Assembly: GCA_034434895.1 (NCBI GenBank)
Contig: DAOTYI010000295.1
Coordinates: forward strand, 1-28,026
Source of the DNA: DAOTXL01 sp034434895
GTDB taxonomy: Bacteria; Chloroflexota; Anaerolineae; JAAYZQ01
Length of the DNA: 28,026 bases
Reading direction: 5' to 3'
Below are positions 7,308-17,335 of this stretch, one piece after another. Made by a program: the position numbers and the translations under genes. Positions within the stretch are counted from its first letter, which is position 1; the number at the start of each line of letters is the position of its first letter. The notes beneath the pieces were generated by a model. That model ran no database searches, was not told the origin of the DNA, and was given only the letters and a program-made list of their open reading frames with translations.

Positions 7308-9842
7308 ATGCGTTACGGTTTCTTTGACGACGAGCACCGGGAATATGTCATCACCCGGCCCGATACCCCGCTCCCCTGGATCAACTACCTGGGAAGCGAA
7401 TCATACTTTGGTTTGATCTCCAACACGGCCGGCGGCTACTCTTTCTACCGCGACGCCCGGCTGCGGCGCCTCACCCGCTACCGTTACAACAATGTCCCGC
7501 TGGACACCGGTGGGCGTTACCTCTACGTGCGGGATGACGGCAGCGGTGAGGAGGGAGCTGTGACCCGCCCCTACTGGTCCCCCACCTGGCAGCCCACCCG
7601 TAGCCACCTGGAAGGCTATACCTGCCGCCACGGGTTGGGCTATACCATCATCGGCTCCACCCGCCACGGGATCCGGGCAGAGACCTGCTACTTTGTGCCG
7701 CCGGGCGAGGCGCTGGAGGTGTGGCACCTGACCCTGACCAATCAACGTCCCACTCCGGCCCGGCTTTCGGTCTTTTCGGCCATCGAGTTCTGTCTGTGGG
7801 ATGCCTGGGATGACGCCACCAATTTTCAGCGCAACTGGAACGTCGGCGAGGTGGAGGTCGAGGAGGGGGTCATCTACCACAAGACCGAATACCGCGAACG
7901 ACGGAACCACTTTGCCTTTTTCGCCTGCTCCGAGGAGCTATTCGGGTTCGACACACAGCGCGAAGCGTTTCTGGGACCCTATCGCGGTTGGGACAGCCCT
8001 CTGGCCGTCGAGCGCGGTTATGCATCCAACTCGCTGGCCCACGGCTGGGCACCCATCGGCTCACACCATATCCGCGTCCTGCTGGAACCGGGCGAAACGC
8101 GCCAGATCGTCTTCTTGCTCGGTTACCACGAGAACCCCGATGACCAAAAGTTCGATCCTCCCGGCTCACAGACGATCAACAAGCGGACGGTGCGGCCTGT
8201 GATTGACCGCTACCTGAAGCCGGAGGGGGCCGTTGCTGCCTTCCATGCCCTGCGCGCCTGGTGGGACGATCTGCTCAGCCTCTTCCAGGTACAGACCCCC
8301 GACATTCATACCAACCGCATGGTGAACATCTGGAATGCCTGTCAGTGCATGGTCACCTTCAACCTGTCCCGCTCCGCTTCCTTCTTTGAATCGGGCGTCG
8401 GGCGAGGCATCGGCTTCCGCGACTCGAATCAGGACCTGCTGGGGTTAGTGCACATGGTCCCGGCCCGCGCCCGGCAGCGGATCCTTGACCTGGCCGCCAC
8501 ACAACTGCCGGACGGGGGTGCATACCATCAGTACCAGCCGCTCACCAGACAGGGCAACCATGCTGTGGGCAGTGGTTTCAACGACGATCCGCTGTGGCTG
8601 GTGGTGAGCAGCGCCGCTTACCTGAAGGAGACGGGCGATGCCAGCCTTCTGGACGAACCGGTGCCTTACGACAACCGGCCCGGCACCGAAACGCCGTTGT
8701 ATGAACATCTCCAGCGCTGCCTGCACTACACCTTGGGCCGGTTGGGACCCCATGGCCTGCCGCTCATCGGCCGCGCCGACTGGAACGATTGCCTGAACCT
8801 CAACACCTTTTCCAGCACCCCCGGTGAACCGTTCCAGACGGCAGCCACGAAGGAGGATCAGACTGCCGAGTCGGTGTTCATCGCCGGGTTGTTTGTCCTG
8901 GCAGCGAAGGAGATGGCGGAGATCAGCAGATGGGCCGCCGGACGGGTCCAGTGCCGGGTCGATCCACCGCACAAATGGCTGGAAGCAGCCGGGCGGATGG
9001 AGCAGACGGTGCTTGAACATGGCTGGGATGGAGAGTGGTTTCTGCGTGCTTATGACGACTTCGGACGGAAGATCGGTTCCCGCGAGTGCGATGAGGGCCA
9101 GATCTTCATCGAGCCACAGGGGATGTGTGTCCTGGCCGGCATCGGTCTGGAAGATGGCCGGGCGGAAAAGGCGCTGGCTGCCGTAGCGGAACACCTGGCC
9201 ACGCCCCACGGCATCCTCCTGCACCAGCCCGCCTACACCCGTTACTACCTGCACCTGGGCGAGATCTCCTCCTATCCGCCCGGTTACAAGGAGAATGGCG
9301 GCATCTTCTGCCACACCAACCCCTGGATCATGATTGCCGAGGCGATATTGGGCCACGGCGACCGGGCATACGACTATTACCGGCGCATCAACCCTTCGTG
9401 GCGGGAAGAGATCAGCGACCTGCACCGCTGTGAGCCTTACGTCTATGCGCAGATGATCGCCGGTCGGGACGCTCCCACCCACGGCGAGGCCAAAAACTCA
9501 TGGCTGACCGGCACGGCGGCGTGGAACTATGTGGCCATCACCCAGTGGATTTTGGGCATCCGGCCGACATTTGACGGGTTGCAGATCGCGCCGGTCCTGC
9601 CCGCCGATTGGGCCGGCTTCCAGGCCAGGCGCACTTTCCGCGGTGTGACCTACCACATCACCGTGAAACGGGCAGGGCCGGGCAACGCCGTGGCGCTCGC
9701 CGTGGATGGTCAACCCCTGGCCGGCAACATCATCCCCCCCCCGCCGGCAGGCACGAGGGAAGTGGGAGTCGAGGTGACGTTGGGCAGCAGGCTCATCACT
9801 GCAGAGCAGGCGGGGAAAAGCAGAGGGAGCAAAAAAGATTAA
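7308..9842 (+). CDS. cbp: Cellobiose phosphorylase (GH94)
   Basis: This 844-residue cytoplasmic enzyme splits cellobiose with phosphate into glucose 1-phosphate and glucose (EC 2.4.1.20), saving ATP compared with hydrolysis. The N-terminus 'FDDEHREYVITRPDTPLPWI' and 'DARLRRLTRYRYNNVPLD' are hallmark segments of cellobiose phosphorylases. 'GFRDSNQDLLG' (369-379) and 'GRADWNDCLN' (488-497) form the catalytic core, with Asp494 aligning with the family's general acid. Length is slightly above the usual ~810-820. It is the last gene of the transport operon, 16 bp after the second ATPase. A cellodextrin preference cannot be excluded. A low-complexity Lys/Gly/Ser tail closes the protein, and no terminator is visible before the rRNA promoters. 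Confidence 0.92.
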   Translation: MRYGFFDDEHREYVITRPDTPLPWINYLGSESYFGLISNTAGGYSFYRDARLRRLTRYRYNNVPLDTGGRYLYVRDDGSGEEGAVTRPYWSPTWQPTRSHLEGYTCRHGLGYTIIGSTRHGIRAETCYFVPPGEALEVWHLTLTNQRPTPARLSVFSAIEFCLWDAWDDATNFQRNWNVGEVEVEEGVIYHKTEYRERRNHFAFFACSEELFGFDTQREAFLGPYRGWDSPLAVERGYASNSLAHGWAPIGSHHIRVLLEPGETRQIVFLLGYHENPDDQKFDPPGSQTINKRTVRPVIDRYLKPEGAVAAFHALRAWWDDLLSLFQVQTPDIHTNRMVNIWNACQCMVTFNLSRSASFFESGVGRGIGFRDSNQDLLGLVHMVPARARQRILDLAATQLPDGGAYHQYQPLTRQGNHAVGSGFNDDPLWLVVSSAAYLKETGDASLLDEPVPYDNRPGTETPLYEHLQRCLHYTLGRLGPHGLPLIGRADWNDCLNLNTFSSTPGEPFQTAATKEDQTAESVFIAGLFVLAAKEMAEISRWAAGRVQCRVDPPHKWLEAAGRMEQTVLEHGWDGEWFLRAYDDFGRKIGSRECDEGQIFIEPQGMCVLAGIGLEDGRAEKALAAVAEHLATPHGILLHQPAYTRYYLHLGEISSYPPGYKENGGIFCHTNPWIMIAEAILGHGDRAYDYYRRINPSWREEISDLHRCEPYVYAQMIAGRDAPTHGEAKNSWLTGTAAWNYVAITQWILGIRPTFDGLQIAPVLPADWAGFQARRTFRGVTYHITVKRAGPGNAVALAVDGQPLAGNIIPPPPAGTREVGVEVTLGSRLITAEQAGKSRGSKKD

Positions 9843-9880
9843 AATTTGAGAAGTTTGGTCCTCCAACCCCGGTTCAGGTC

Positions 9881-9909
9881 TTGACAAGCCCTCCATCTTT
9901 TGGTATAAT
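9881..9909 (+). promoter_or_regulatory. rRNA promoter P1
   Basis: TTGACA (9881-9886), a 17-bp spacer and TATAAT (9904-9909) match the sigma-70 consensus perfectly, with TGG in the extended -10 position. Transcription would start near 9916, about 290 nt before the mature 16S. The 366-nt stretch 9843-10208 holds no gene, only this promoter, P2, P3, an inverted repeat and the 16S leader. Confidence 0.9.
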
Positions 9910-9970
9910 AAGCGCAGATAGAAGGACCTTAACCGATACGGAGCCGGCGAAGCAGGTTCGCGGGAGCAGC

Positions 9971-10000
9971 GGCCAGCAGGTTGTCCACAATCTGCTGGTC
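9971..10000. repeat. 30-bp inverted repeat between rRNA promoters P1 and P2
   Basis: GGCCAGCAGGTTGT (9971-9984) and ACAATCTGCTGGTC (9987-10000) pair at 12 of 14 positions around a CC centre. The middle TTGTCCACA is one base from a DnaA box, probably by chance. It could be a regulator site controlling P1 read-through or simply a leader hairpin. Confidence 0.55.
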
Positions 10001-10032
10001 GCTTTGTCGCCTGACCACAGGCCAGGTCAAAT

Positions 10033-10061
10033 TTGACAAGAGGGGAAGGTTGTGGTAAAGT
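10033..10061 (+). promoter_or_regulatory. rRNA promoter P2
   Basis: TTGACA (10033-10038), 17-bp spacer and TAAAGT (10056-10061), preceded by TGG. It lies 152 bp downstream of P1. Confidence 0.8.
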
Positions 10062-10098
10062 GCAACCTCGCCGTCGCCGGTCACAACGGATCGGAGAT

Positions 10099-10127
10099 TT
10101 GACAAACGGCAGCAGACGTGGTACACT
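10099..10127 (+). promoter_or_regulatory. rRNA promoter P3
   Basis: TTGACA (10099-10104), 17-bp spacer and TACACT (10122-10127), preceded by TGG. It lies 66 bp downstream of P2, and its start would be about 75 nt before the mature 16S. Confidence 0.82.
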
Positions 10128-10140
10128 GTCTGCGGTGGAT

Positions 10141-10173
10141 GGGACCTTAACAACTGAAGAGTGATAGGAAGAG
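10141..10173 (+). other. 5' arm of the 16S processing stem, with boxA-like motif
   Basis: These 33 nt are complementary to 12594-12626 downstream of 16S, with only two mismatched positions, forming the long helix that RNase III normally cuts to release pre-16S. The arm begins with GGGACCTTAACAAC, which resembles a boxA antitermination element. GGACCTTAAC also occurs at 9924-9933, just after P1. Confidence 0.8.
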
Positions 10174-10213
10174 AAGCGGACGCTTTGGGCCCAAACTCTG
10201 AACATAGATGTAC

Positions 10214-10276
<63 letters not shown>

Positions 10277-10683
10277 GTAGTCCTTGGATTCGTCTGAGGG
10301 CGAGAGTGGCGAACGGGTGAGTAACACGTAGGTGACCTGCCCCAAAGAGGGGAATAACCACTGGAAACGGTGGCTAATACCCCATGTGCCCGGCGGTTCG
10401 TTCCGTCGAGTAAAGCCCCTTCGGGGACGCTTTGGGAGGGGCCTGCGGCCCATCAGGTAGTTGGTAGGGTAATGGCCTACCAAGCCGATGACGGGTAGGG
10501 GGCGTGAGAGCGTGATCCCCCACACTGGCACTGCGACACGGGCCAGACTCCTACGGGAGGCAGCAGTGAGGAATATTGAGCAATGGGCGCAAGCCTGACT
10601 CAGCAACGCCGCGTGGGCGATGAAGGCCTTCGGGTTGTAAAGCCCTTTTCTGGGGGACGAGGAAGGACGGTACCCCAGGAATA

Positions 10684-10718
<35 letters not shown>

Positions 10719-10883
10719 CACGTAGGTGGCGAGCGTTATCCGGATTCACTGGGCGTAAAGCGCGTGCAGGCGGTTCCGTAAGTCGGACGTGAAAGCTCCT
10801 GGCTTAACTGGGAGAGGCCGTTCGATACTGCGGGACTTGAGGTCGGGAGAGGGACGTGGAATTCCCGGTGTAGTGGTGGAATG

Positions 10884-10920
<37 letters not shown>

Positions 10921-11070
10921 GTCCTGGCCCGCACCTGACGCTAAGACGCGAAAGCGTGGGGAGCAAACAGGCTTAGATACCCTGGTAGTCCACGCTGTAA
11001 ACGGTGGATACTAGGTGTTGGTGGCTATCGCCATCAGTGCCGTAGCTAACGCGTTAAGTATCCCGCCTGG

Positions 11071-11148
<78 letters not shown>

Positions 11149-11185
11149 GGCAACACGAAGAACCTTACCTGGGCTTGACATGCAC

Positions 11186-11224
<39 letters not shown>

Positions 11225-11225
11225 G

Positions 11226-11271
<46 letters not shown>

Positions 11272-11342
11272 CGGTTAAGTCCGGTAACGAGCGCAACCCT
11301 CGCTGTTAGTTACATGTGTCTAACGGGACTGCCGGTTTCATG

Positions 11343-11381
<39 letters not shown>

Positions 11382-11538
11382 CTATGTCCAGGGCTACACA
11401 CACGCTACAATGGCCGGTACAATGGGTTGCCAAGCCGCGAGGCGGAGCTAATCCTCCAAAGCCGGTCTCAGTTCGGATTGCAGGCTGCAACCCGCCTGCA
11501 TGAAGTCGGAGTTGCTAGTAACCGCGCGTCAGCCATAG

Positions 11539-11591
<53 letters not shown>

Positions 11592-11670
11592 CCGGTAACA
11601 CCTGAAGCCGGTGGGCTAACCGAAAGGAGGCAGCCGTCGAGGGTGGGACTGGTGACTGGGACGAAGTCGT

Positions 11671-12484
11671 TGAGTCTAAAAGACTGTTGCGACCTGCAGG
11701 AGTAATCCTGCAGAAAAATCCGACTGTATCGGTGGAACCCTCTCTGAGGCAATACCGAGGGAAGTCGAGAAGGAGGTTAGCGATCCGATGCGCAATCGAG
11801 AACTCTATGCTCTCCGTGAGCGATTATCGCTAACCTCCCTGCAACGCTCAGTACTGGTCGGTGCCCTGCTGGGAGATGGTGCTTTGATCCCCAGTAGTTC
11901 AGGACGATTTGATGCTCGATTGCAGATTGAGCACAAAGCGGCTCATCGAGAATATGTTCTCTGGACATATGAAATCTTCCACGAATGGGTCCTGACCCCT
12001 CCGTTTTGGAGAATCTCTACCAATTCATGGAGATTTCGTACGATAAGCCACCCTGAACTGGGGGAATATCGCAGCATCTTCTACCATGAAGGCCAAAAAG
12101 TGATCCCAGCCAACATCACGGAGTATCTGGATGCCATTGGGTTGGCAGTTTGGCTCATGGATGATGGGGGTCTGGATTCGAGCCGGGCATCGTACAGTAT
12201 CAGCGTCCATGGCTTCATGCGGGATGATGTGGAGAAGCTCAGGAAAGCCCTGACACTTCTCTGGGGGCTTGAATCCTCCATTCAATGTGATGGGAAAGGA
12301 GATCGCCTTTATATCCCGCGATCGAGCGCAAGGGCGTTGCAGAGCCTGATCATGCCTTATGTGCATCCGTGCATGATGGACAGGCTTTCTTTGACCCCGT
12401 AGAGACTACACGTCGGCCCCTAACCGAGCACACGGAAGGGTGAAGATATAGTCCACGCCCCGTGGCGACATGGGGAGCAACGTG
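11671..12484 (+). mobile_element. Group I intron in 16S rRNA after U1498, with homing endonuclease gene
   Basis: Exon 1 ends GTCGT (11666-11670) and pairs with intron GCGAC (11689-11693) with the required G.U at the splice site (P1). The adjacent GTT (11686-11688) pairs with AAC starting exon 2 (P10), so one guide, GTTGCGAC, spans the junction GTCGT|AAC. The intron ends in G12484. Core elements: P4/P5 helices around 11722-11768 (GACT/AGTC, CGGT/ACCG); P7 from GACTA (12404-12408) and TAGTC (12449-12453) within the classic AAGATATAGTCC; and a P9 hairpin with loop TGGCGACA (12463-12470). The endonuclease gene sits between the P4-P5 region and the 5' strand of P7, i.e. in a P6 loop. Confidence 0.92.
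11788..12402 (+). CDS. LAGLIDADG homing endonuclease (two-motif) in the 16S intron
   Basis: This 204-residue protein should cut intronless 16S genes at the insertion site and spread the intron. It has two LAGLIDADG motifs, 'LVGALLGDGAL' near residue 27 and 'LAVWLMDDGGLD' near residue 117. It should therefore act as a monomer, resembling the PF03161-type family. The acidic residue in each motif (GDG and DDG) is intact. AGGAGG at 11771-11776 precedes the ATG by 11 nt. The stop codon (12400-12402) lies 1 nt before the P7 strand, so the 3' end of the gene and the ribozyme core abut. Translation has to happen from unspliced pre-rRNA or from excised intron. Confidence 0.9.
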   Translation: MRNRELYALRERLSLTSLQRSVLVGALLGDGALIPSSSGRFDARLQIEHKAAHREYVLWTYEIFHEWVLTPPFWRISTNSWRFRTISHPELGEYRSIFYHEGQKVIPANITEYLDAIGLAVWLMDDGGLDSSRASYSISVHGFMRDDVEKLRKALTLLWGLESSIQCDGKGDRLYIPRSSARALQSLIMPYVHPCMMDRLSLTP

Positions 12485-12531
<47 letters not shown>

Positions 12532-12637
12532 GGGAGTTCCGACCCTGACCTGAGGGTCAGTGGTCTACTCCAAACCGATCCCCAAGCGGCAGCCTCTTCC
12601 TATCACTTCTCAGTTGTTAAGGTCCCCTACCCGACAT

Positions 12638-12714
12638 GGGCCATTAGCTCAGCCGGCTAGAGCATTCCTCTGATAAGGGAAAGGTCTCTGGTTCAAGTCC
12701 AGAATGGCCCACCA
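12638..12714 (+). tRNA. tRNA-Ile (anticodon GAT)
   Basis: This is a 77-nt tRNA with acceptor arms GGGCCAT and ATGGCCC, anticodon loop CTGATAA (anticodon GAT), T-loop GGTTCAAGTCC and an encoded CCA end. It is the only tRNA in the 16S-23S spacer; the common tRNA-Ala partner is absent. Confidence 0.95.
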
Positions 12715-12793
12715 AGGAGGTCAGAACAACTGGACGGCATCGGCGGTCGAAACGGAACTGAATAACGGCTGATCAAGGCTATATGGCGGAGTC

Positions 12794-12821
12794 AAAGAAC
12801 CCGGCATAGGCCGGGTTCTTT
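12794..12821 (+). terminator. Terminator-like hairpin inside the 16S-23S spacer
   Basis: AAAGAACCCGGC (12794-12805) and GCCGGGTTCTTT (12810-12821) form a perfect 12-bp stem with a 4-nt ATAG loop. Its A/T ends make it look like a (bidirectional) intrinsic terminator. In a working operon it must be overridden, presumably by rRNA antitermination, or serve as a processing site. The remainder of the spacer 12715-12970 holds no gene. Confidence 0.55.
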
Positions 12822-12915
12822 GTGCGCTCAAGGCCATAGATTGGGCGCCGACGGTTGCAGAGCAGGCGGAGCGGCTGGTCTGCAAGGGCTGGCGACCAAT
12901 CGCCAGAACCGCAGG

Positions 12916-12943
12916 GTTGGCACCTTAAAAACTGAACAGGATG
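12916..12943 (+). other. 5' arm of the 23S processing stem, with boxA-like motif
   Basis: This arm pairs with 17104-17130 downstream of 23S with a single one-base bulge, and weaker pairing continues inward to the mature ends. It contains CACCTTAAAAACTGAACAGG, which parallels the CCTTAACAACTGAAGAG of the 16S leader and resembles the boxA-type antitermination sequence found before both rRNAs in many bacteria. Confidence 0.75.
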
Positions 12944-12974
12944 TAAGGCGTCACACCGTAAACTTGCGTGAATT

Positions 12975-13009
<35 letters not shown>

Positions 13010-13484
13010 CAAGGGCCGATGAAGGGCGTGGAGAGCTGCGATAAGCTCCGGGGAGCTGCCTCAAGCGTTAGATCCGGAGATGCCCGAATGGGGAAACCCA
13101 CCCAGGGGAATGCCTGGGTACCCCTGGCTGAACAAAATAGGCCAGGTGGAGGGAACCGGGGGAACTGAAACATCTCAGTACCCCGAGGAAAAGAGATCAT
13201 TCCCTGAGTAGTGGCGAGCGAAAAGGGAACAGCCCAAACCGGTGCAACTCAGTGGTCCAGAGCCTATGTTGCACCGGGGTTGGAAGGCCCGGCTGGGTGA
13301 GCTGGTAAGCCCAGGGAGTTACAAATCTGGTCTCGACCTGAACTGTCTGGGAAGGCAGGGCATAGAGGGTGACACCCCCGTAAGGAACCAGACCAGACTC
13401 CTGCCGGTGACCTTGAGTACCACCGGGCACGCTAATCCGGTGGGAAGCAGGGAGGCCCACCTCCCAAGGCTAAATACCCTTGGC

Positions 13485-13542
<58 letters not shown>

Positions 13543-13853
13543 CAAAAGAACCTGAAACCGTGTGCCTACAAGCAGTCGAAGGACAATGCCAGGTCTGGGA
13601 TTCGCCTTCGGGCGAACCGCTGGCAGGTCTGACGGCGTGCCTTTTGGAGCATGAGCCGGCGAGTTACTCTTTGTGGCGAGGTTAAGGGAGGAACACCCGG
13701 AGCCGCAGCGAAAGCGAGTCTGAATAGGGCGTATTAGTCGCAAGGAGTAGACCCGAAACCGGGTGAGCTACCCATGGCCAGGCTGAAGCGAAGTTAACCC
13801 TTCGTGGAGGGCCGAACCCACCAATGTTGCAAAATTGGGGGATGAGCTGTGGG

Positions 13854-13895
<42 letters not shown>

Positions 13896-14126
13896 CCCGA
13901 AATAGCTGTAGGGCTAGCGTCACGCGTTGAGTGTCGGAGGTAGAGCACTGGATCGGCTAGGGGGCCTCACAGCTTACCAAACCGAACCAAACTCCGAATG
14001 CCGACACTGCACAGCGTGGCAGTTGGACTGCGGGAGATGAGTTTCGTAGTCGAGAGGGAAACAGCCCGGACCGCCAGCTAAGGTCCTCAAGTCCAGGCTA
14101 AGTGGGAAAGGATGTGGGATTACCGG

Positions 14127-14189
<63 letters not shown>

Positions 14190-14900
14190 TAGTGATCCTG
14201 CGCCGAAAATGTAACGGGGCTCAAGCCTGGCACCGAAGCTGCGGACCCTCCTCCGCGAGGGGGGTGGTAGGGGAGCGTTCTGTCAGCAGAGAAGCCAGAC
14301 CGTGAGGACTGGTGGAGCGGGCAGAAGTGAGAATGCCGGCATGAGTAGCGCAAATCACGTGAGAAACGTGGTCTCCGTAAGTCTAAGGTTTCCGACGGAA
14401 GGTTAATCCGCGTCGGGTTAGTCGGGCCTAAGCCGAGGCCGAAAGGCGTAGGCGATGGACATCCGGTTAATATTCCGGAACCGCGTCGGGTTGTCTGAGC
14501 GATGGGGGGACGCAGAAGGGTAGGCCAGCCGGGGAATGGTCGTCCCGGTGCCAAGCCTCCAGGGAGTGGACGGCGACAGGCAAATCCGTCGCCCGATCCT
14601 GAGGGGTGATGGCGGTGCCCGTAGGGCCGCAAGTGGTTGAGCCCAGGCTGCCGAGAAAAGCCTCTAGCGAGATCCGCGCGCCCGTACCGCAAACCGACAC
14701 TGGTAGACGGGTAGAGCATACCCAGGAGATCGGGAGAACCCTCGTTAAGGAATTCGGCAAAATGGCTCCGTAACTTCGGGAGAAGGAGCGCCCCGGTAGG
14801 GTGAGTCAAACGATGAGCCCGAGGGGGCCGCAGAGAAATGGCCCTGCCGACTGTTTAACAAAACCACAGGTCTCTGCTAACTCGTAAGAGGAGGTATAGG

Positions 14901-14936
<36 letters not shown>

Positions 14937-14971
14937 AGGGTCATCCGGAGGCTTGCCGAAGGAGAAGCTCT

Positions 14972-15809
<838 letters not shown>

Positions 15810-15823
15810 AACGGTCCTAAGGT

Positions 15824-16108
15824 GACTTTTGTTGCCCCCTCCCTGGCAACAGGGAAGGTGCATCCGGCTATATGCTGGAACATCTGAGTATCTGGCACTA
15901 CTCGCGTTTTGGCGCAGTGACAATGTGTCCGGTGCAGATAACCAGCAGGAAAGGCCAGCGAAAGCTGGCATCCCCAGAGACTATACGCCGGACATCTGGG
16001 GTGTCAACCAGATGAAGATATAGTCCGAGCCTTCTGGCGACAGAGGGAGGCTGGCAGAAATGACCAGTCCGCCAGGTGAAACCACCTGGTCAACAAGTAA
16101 CAGCACTG
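15824..16108 (+). ncRNA. Group I intron B in 23S rRNA after U1931, ORF-less ribozyme
   Basis: This compact 285-nt intron carries no gene. P1 is short in the exon: GGT (15821-15823) pairs with GCC (15834-15836), continued by intron GAC/GTT around a TTTT loop. P10 is TTTTGTT with exon AGCGAAA (16109-16115). The intron ends in G16108. It shares blocks with intron A: GGCTATATGCTGGAA (15866-15880), CAGCAGGAAAGGC (15943-15955), and 15968-15989, which matches 15647-15668 at 21 of 22 positions. P7 is GACTAT (15979-15984) with ATAGTC (16020-16025); the P9 loop TGGCGACA is at 16035-16042. Its P6 is capped by GAAA where intron A holds its gene. L1931 is a known intron site (e.g. Thermotoga). Confidence 0.9.
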
Positions 16109-16147
<39 letters not shown>

Positions 16148-16216
16148 CGGCGTAACGAGCGGGGCACTGTCTCAACGAGGGACCCGGCGAAATTGAAATA
16201 GGTGTGAAGATGCGCC

Positions 16217-16261
<45 letters not shown>

Positions 16262-16401
16262 CTGGTATTGAGTTAGGGTTTAGCTTGTGTAGGATAGCTG
16301 GGAGGCTGAGAAGCTGGGGCGCCAGCCTCGGTGGAGCCGTCCTTGAAATACCAGCCTGGTTACACCTTGACCCTAACCTGTGACCGTGAATCCGGCATGG
16401 G

Positions 16402-16432
<31 letters not shown>

Positions 16433-16462
16433 AGTCGCCTCCCAAAAGGTAATGGAGGCGCC

Positions 16463-16493
<31 letters not shown>

Positions 16494-16603
16494 CCGAAGA
16501 GTGTAAAGGCATAAGGGAGCTTGACTGCGAGTCCTACAAGACGAGCAGAGTCGAAAGACGGGCTTAGTGATCCCACGGTTCCGGGTGGAAGGGCCGTGGC
16601 TAC

Positions 16604-16638
<35 letters not shown>

Positions 16639-16670
16639 GCGCCCAAGAGTTCACATCGACGGCGCGGCTC

Positions 16671-16706
<36 letters not shown>

Positions 16707-16712
16707 GAGTAA

Positions 16713-16806
<94 letters not shown>

Positions 16807-16822
16807 GGGGATTTGAGGGGGG

Positions 16823-16853
<31 letters not shown>

Positions 16854-16859
16854 AGACCT

Positions 16860-16902
<43 letters not shown>

Positions 16903-16913
16903 AGTCTGGCAGT

Positions 16914-16944
<31 letters not shown>

Positions 16945-17156
16945 ACGCCCCAAGATGAGATCCCCCATCCCCTCGTGGGAGTAAGGCCGCAGGTAGACTA
17001 CCTGCTGGATAGGCGGCGGGTGTAAGCACAGCAATGTGTTCAGCTTAGCCGTACTAATGGCCGAGGGCTTAATTCACTCATGCAAGTTGGCGGTCACGCC
17101 AAGCATCCTGTTCAGTTTTTAGGTGCCAACCCGGTTGACAAGCACATAAAAGGTTC

Positions 17157-17275
17157 TTCTGGTGACTGTAGCGGAGGGGAAACACCCTGCTCCATCCCGA
17201 ACCAGGCAGTTAAGCCCTCCAGCGCCGATGGTACTTGGGACGCAGGTCCCTGGGAGAGTAGGTCGTTGCCAGGAG
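17157..17275 (+). rRNA. rrf: 5S ribosomal RNA
   Basis: This is a ~119-nt 5S recognised by TAGCGGAGGGGAAACACC, CATCCCGAACCAGGCAGTTAAG and GGGAGAGTAGGTCGTTGCCAGG. The terminal helix TCTGG/CCAGG is extended outward. Ends are approximate to a few bases. Confidence 0.93.
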
Positions 17276-17289
17276 AACCTTTTTGTGTT
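17274..17289 (+). terminator. Probable rRNA operon terminator using the 5S closing stem
   Basis: AAAAGGTTCT (17148-17157) and AGAACCTTTT (17274-17283) pair perfectly and enclose the 5S. The 3' arm runs into TTTTTGTGTTT. No separate local hairpin follows, so the 5S processing stem itself appears to supply the terminator, unless termination occurs by another route. Confidence 0.45.
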
Positions 17290-17335
17290 TCCAACGTATA
17301 GCCAGTGCCAGAATCATTCCACAGGAGGGGAAACG

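Noticed and set aside
9981..9989. TTGTCCACA as a DnaA box / origin
   Set aside because: It is a single imperfect box inside an inverted repeat, with no cluster of boxes, no AT-rich unwinding region and no dnaA/dnaN nearby.
15829..16023. A 64-codon frame within intron B
   Set aside because: It runs through P1-P7 of the ribozyme, has no endonuclease motif, and its sequence is explained by conserved intron structure.
17135..17140. TTGACA just before 5S as a separate 5S promoter
   Set aside because: No -10 box lies at a workable distance, and the site is next to the 23S processing stem.
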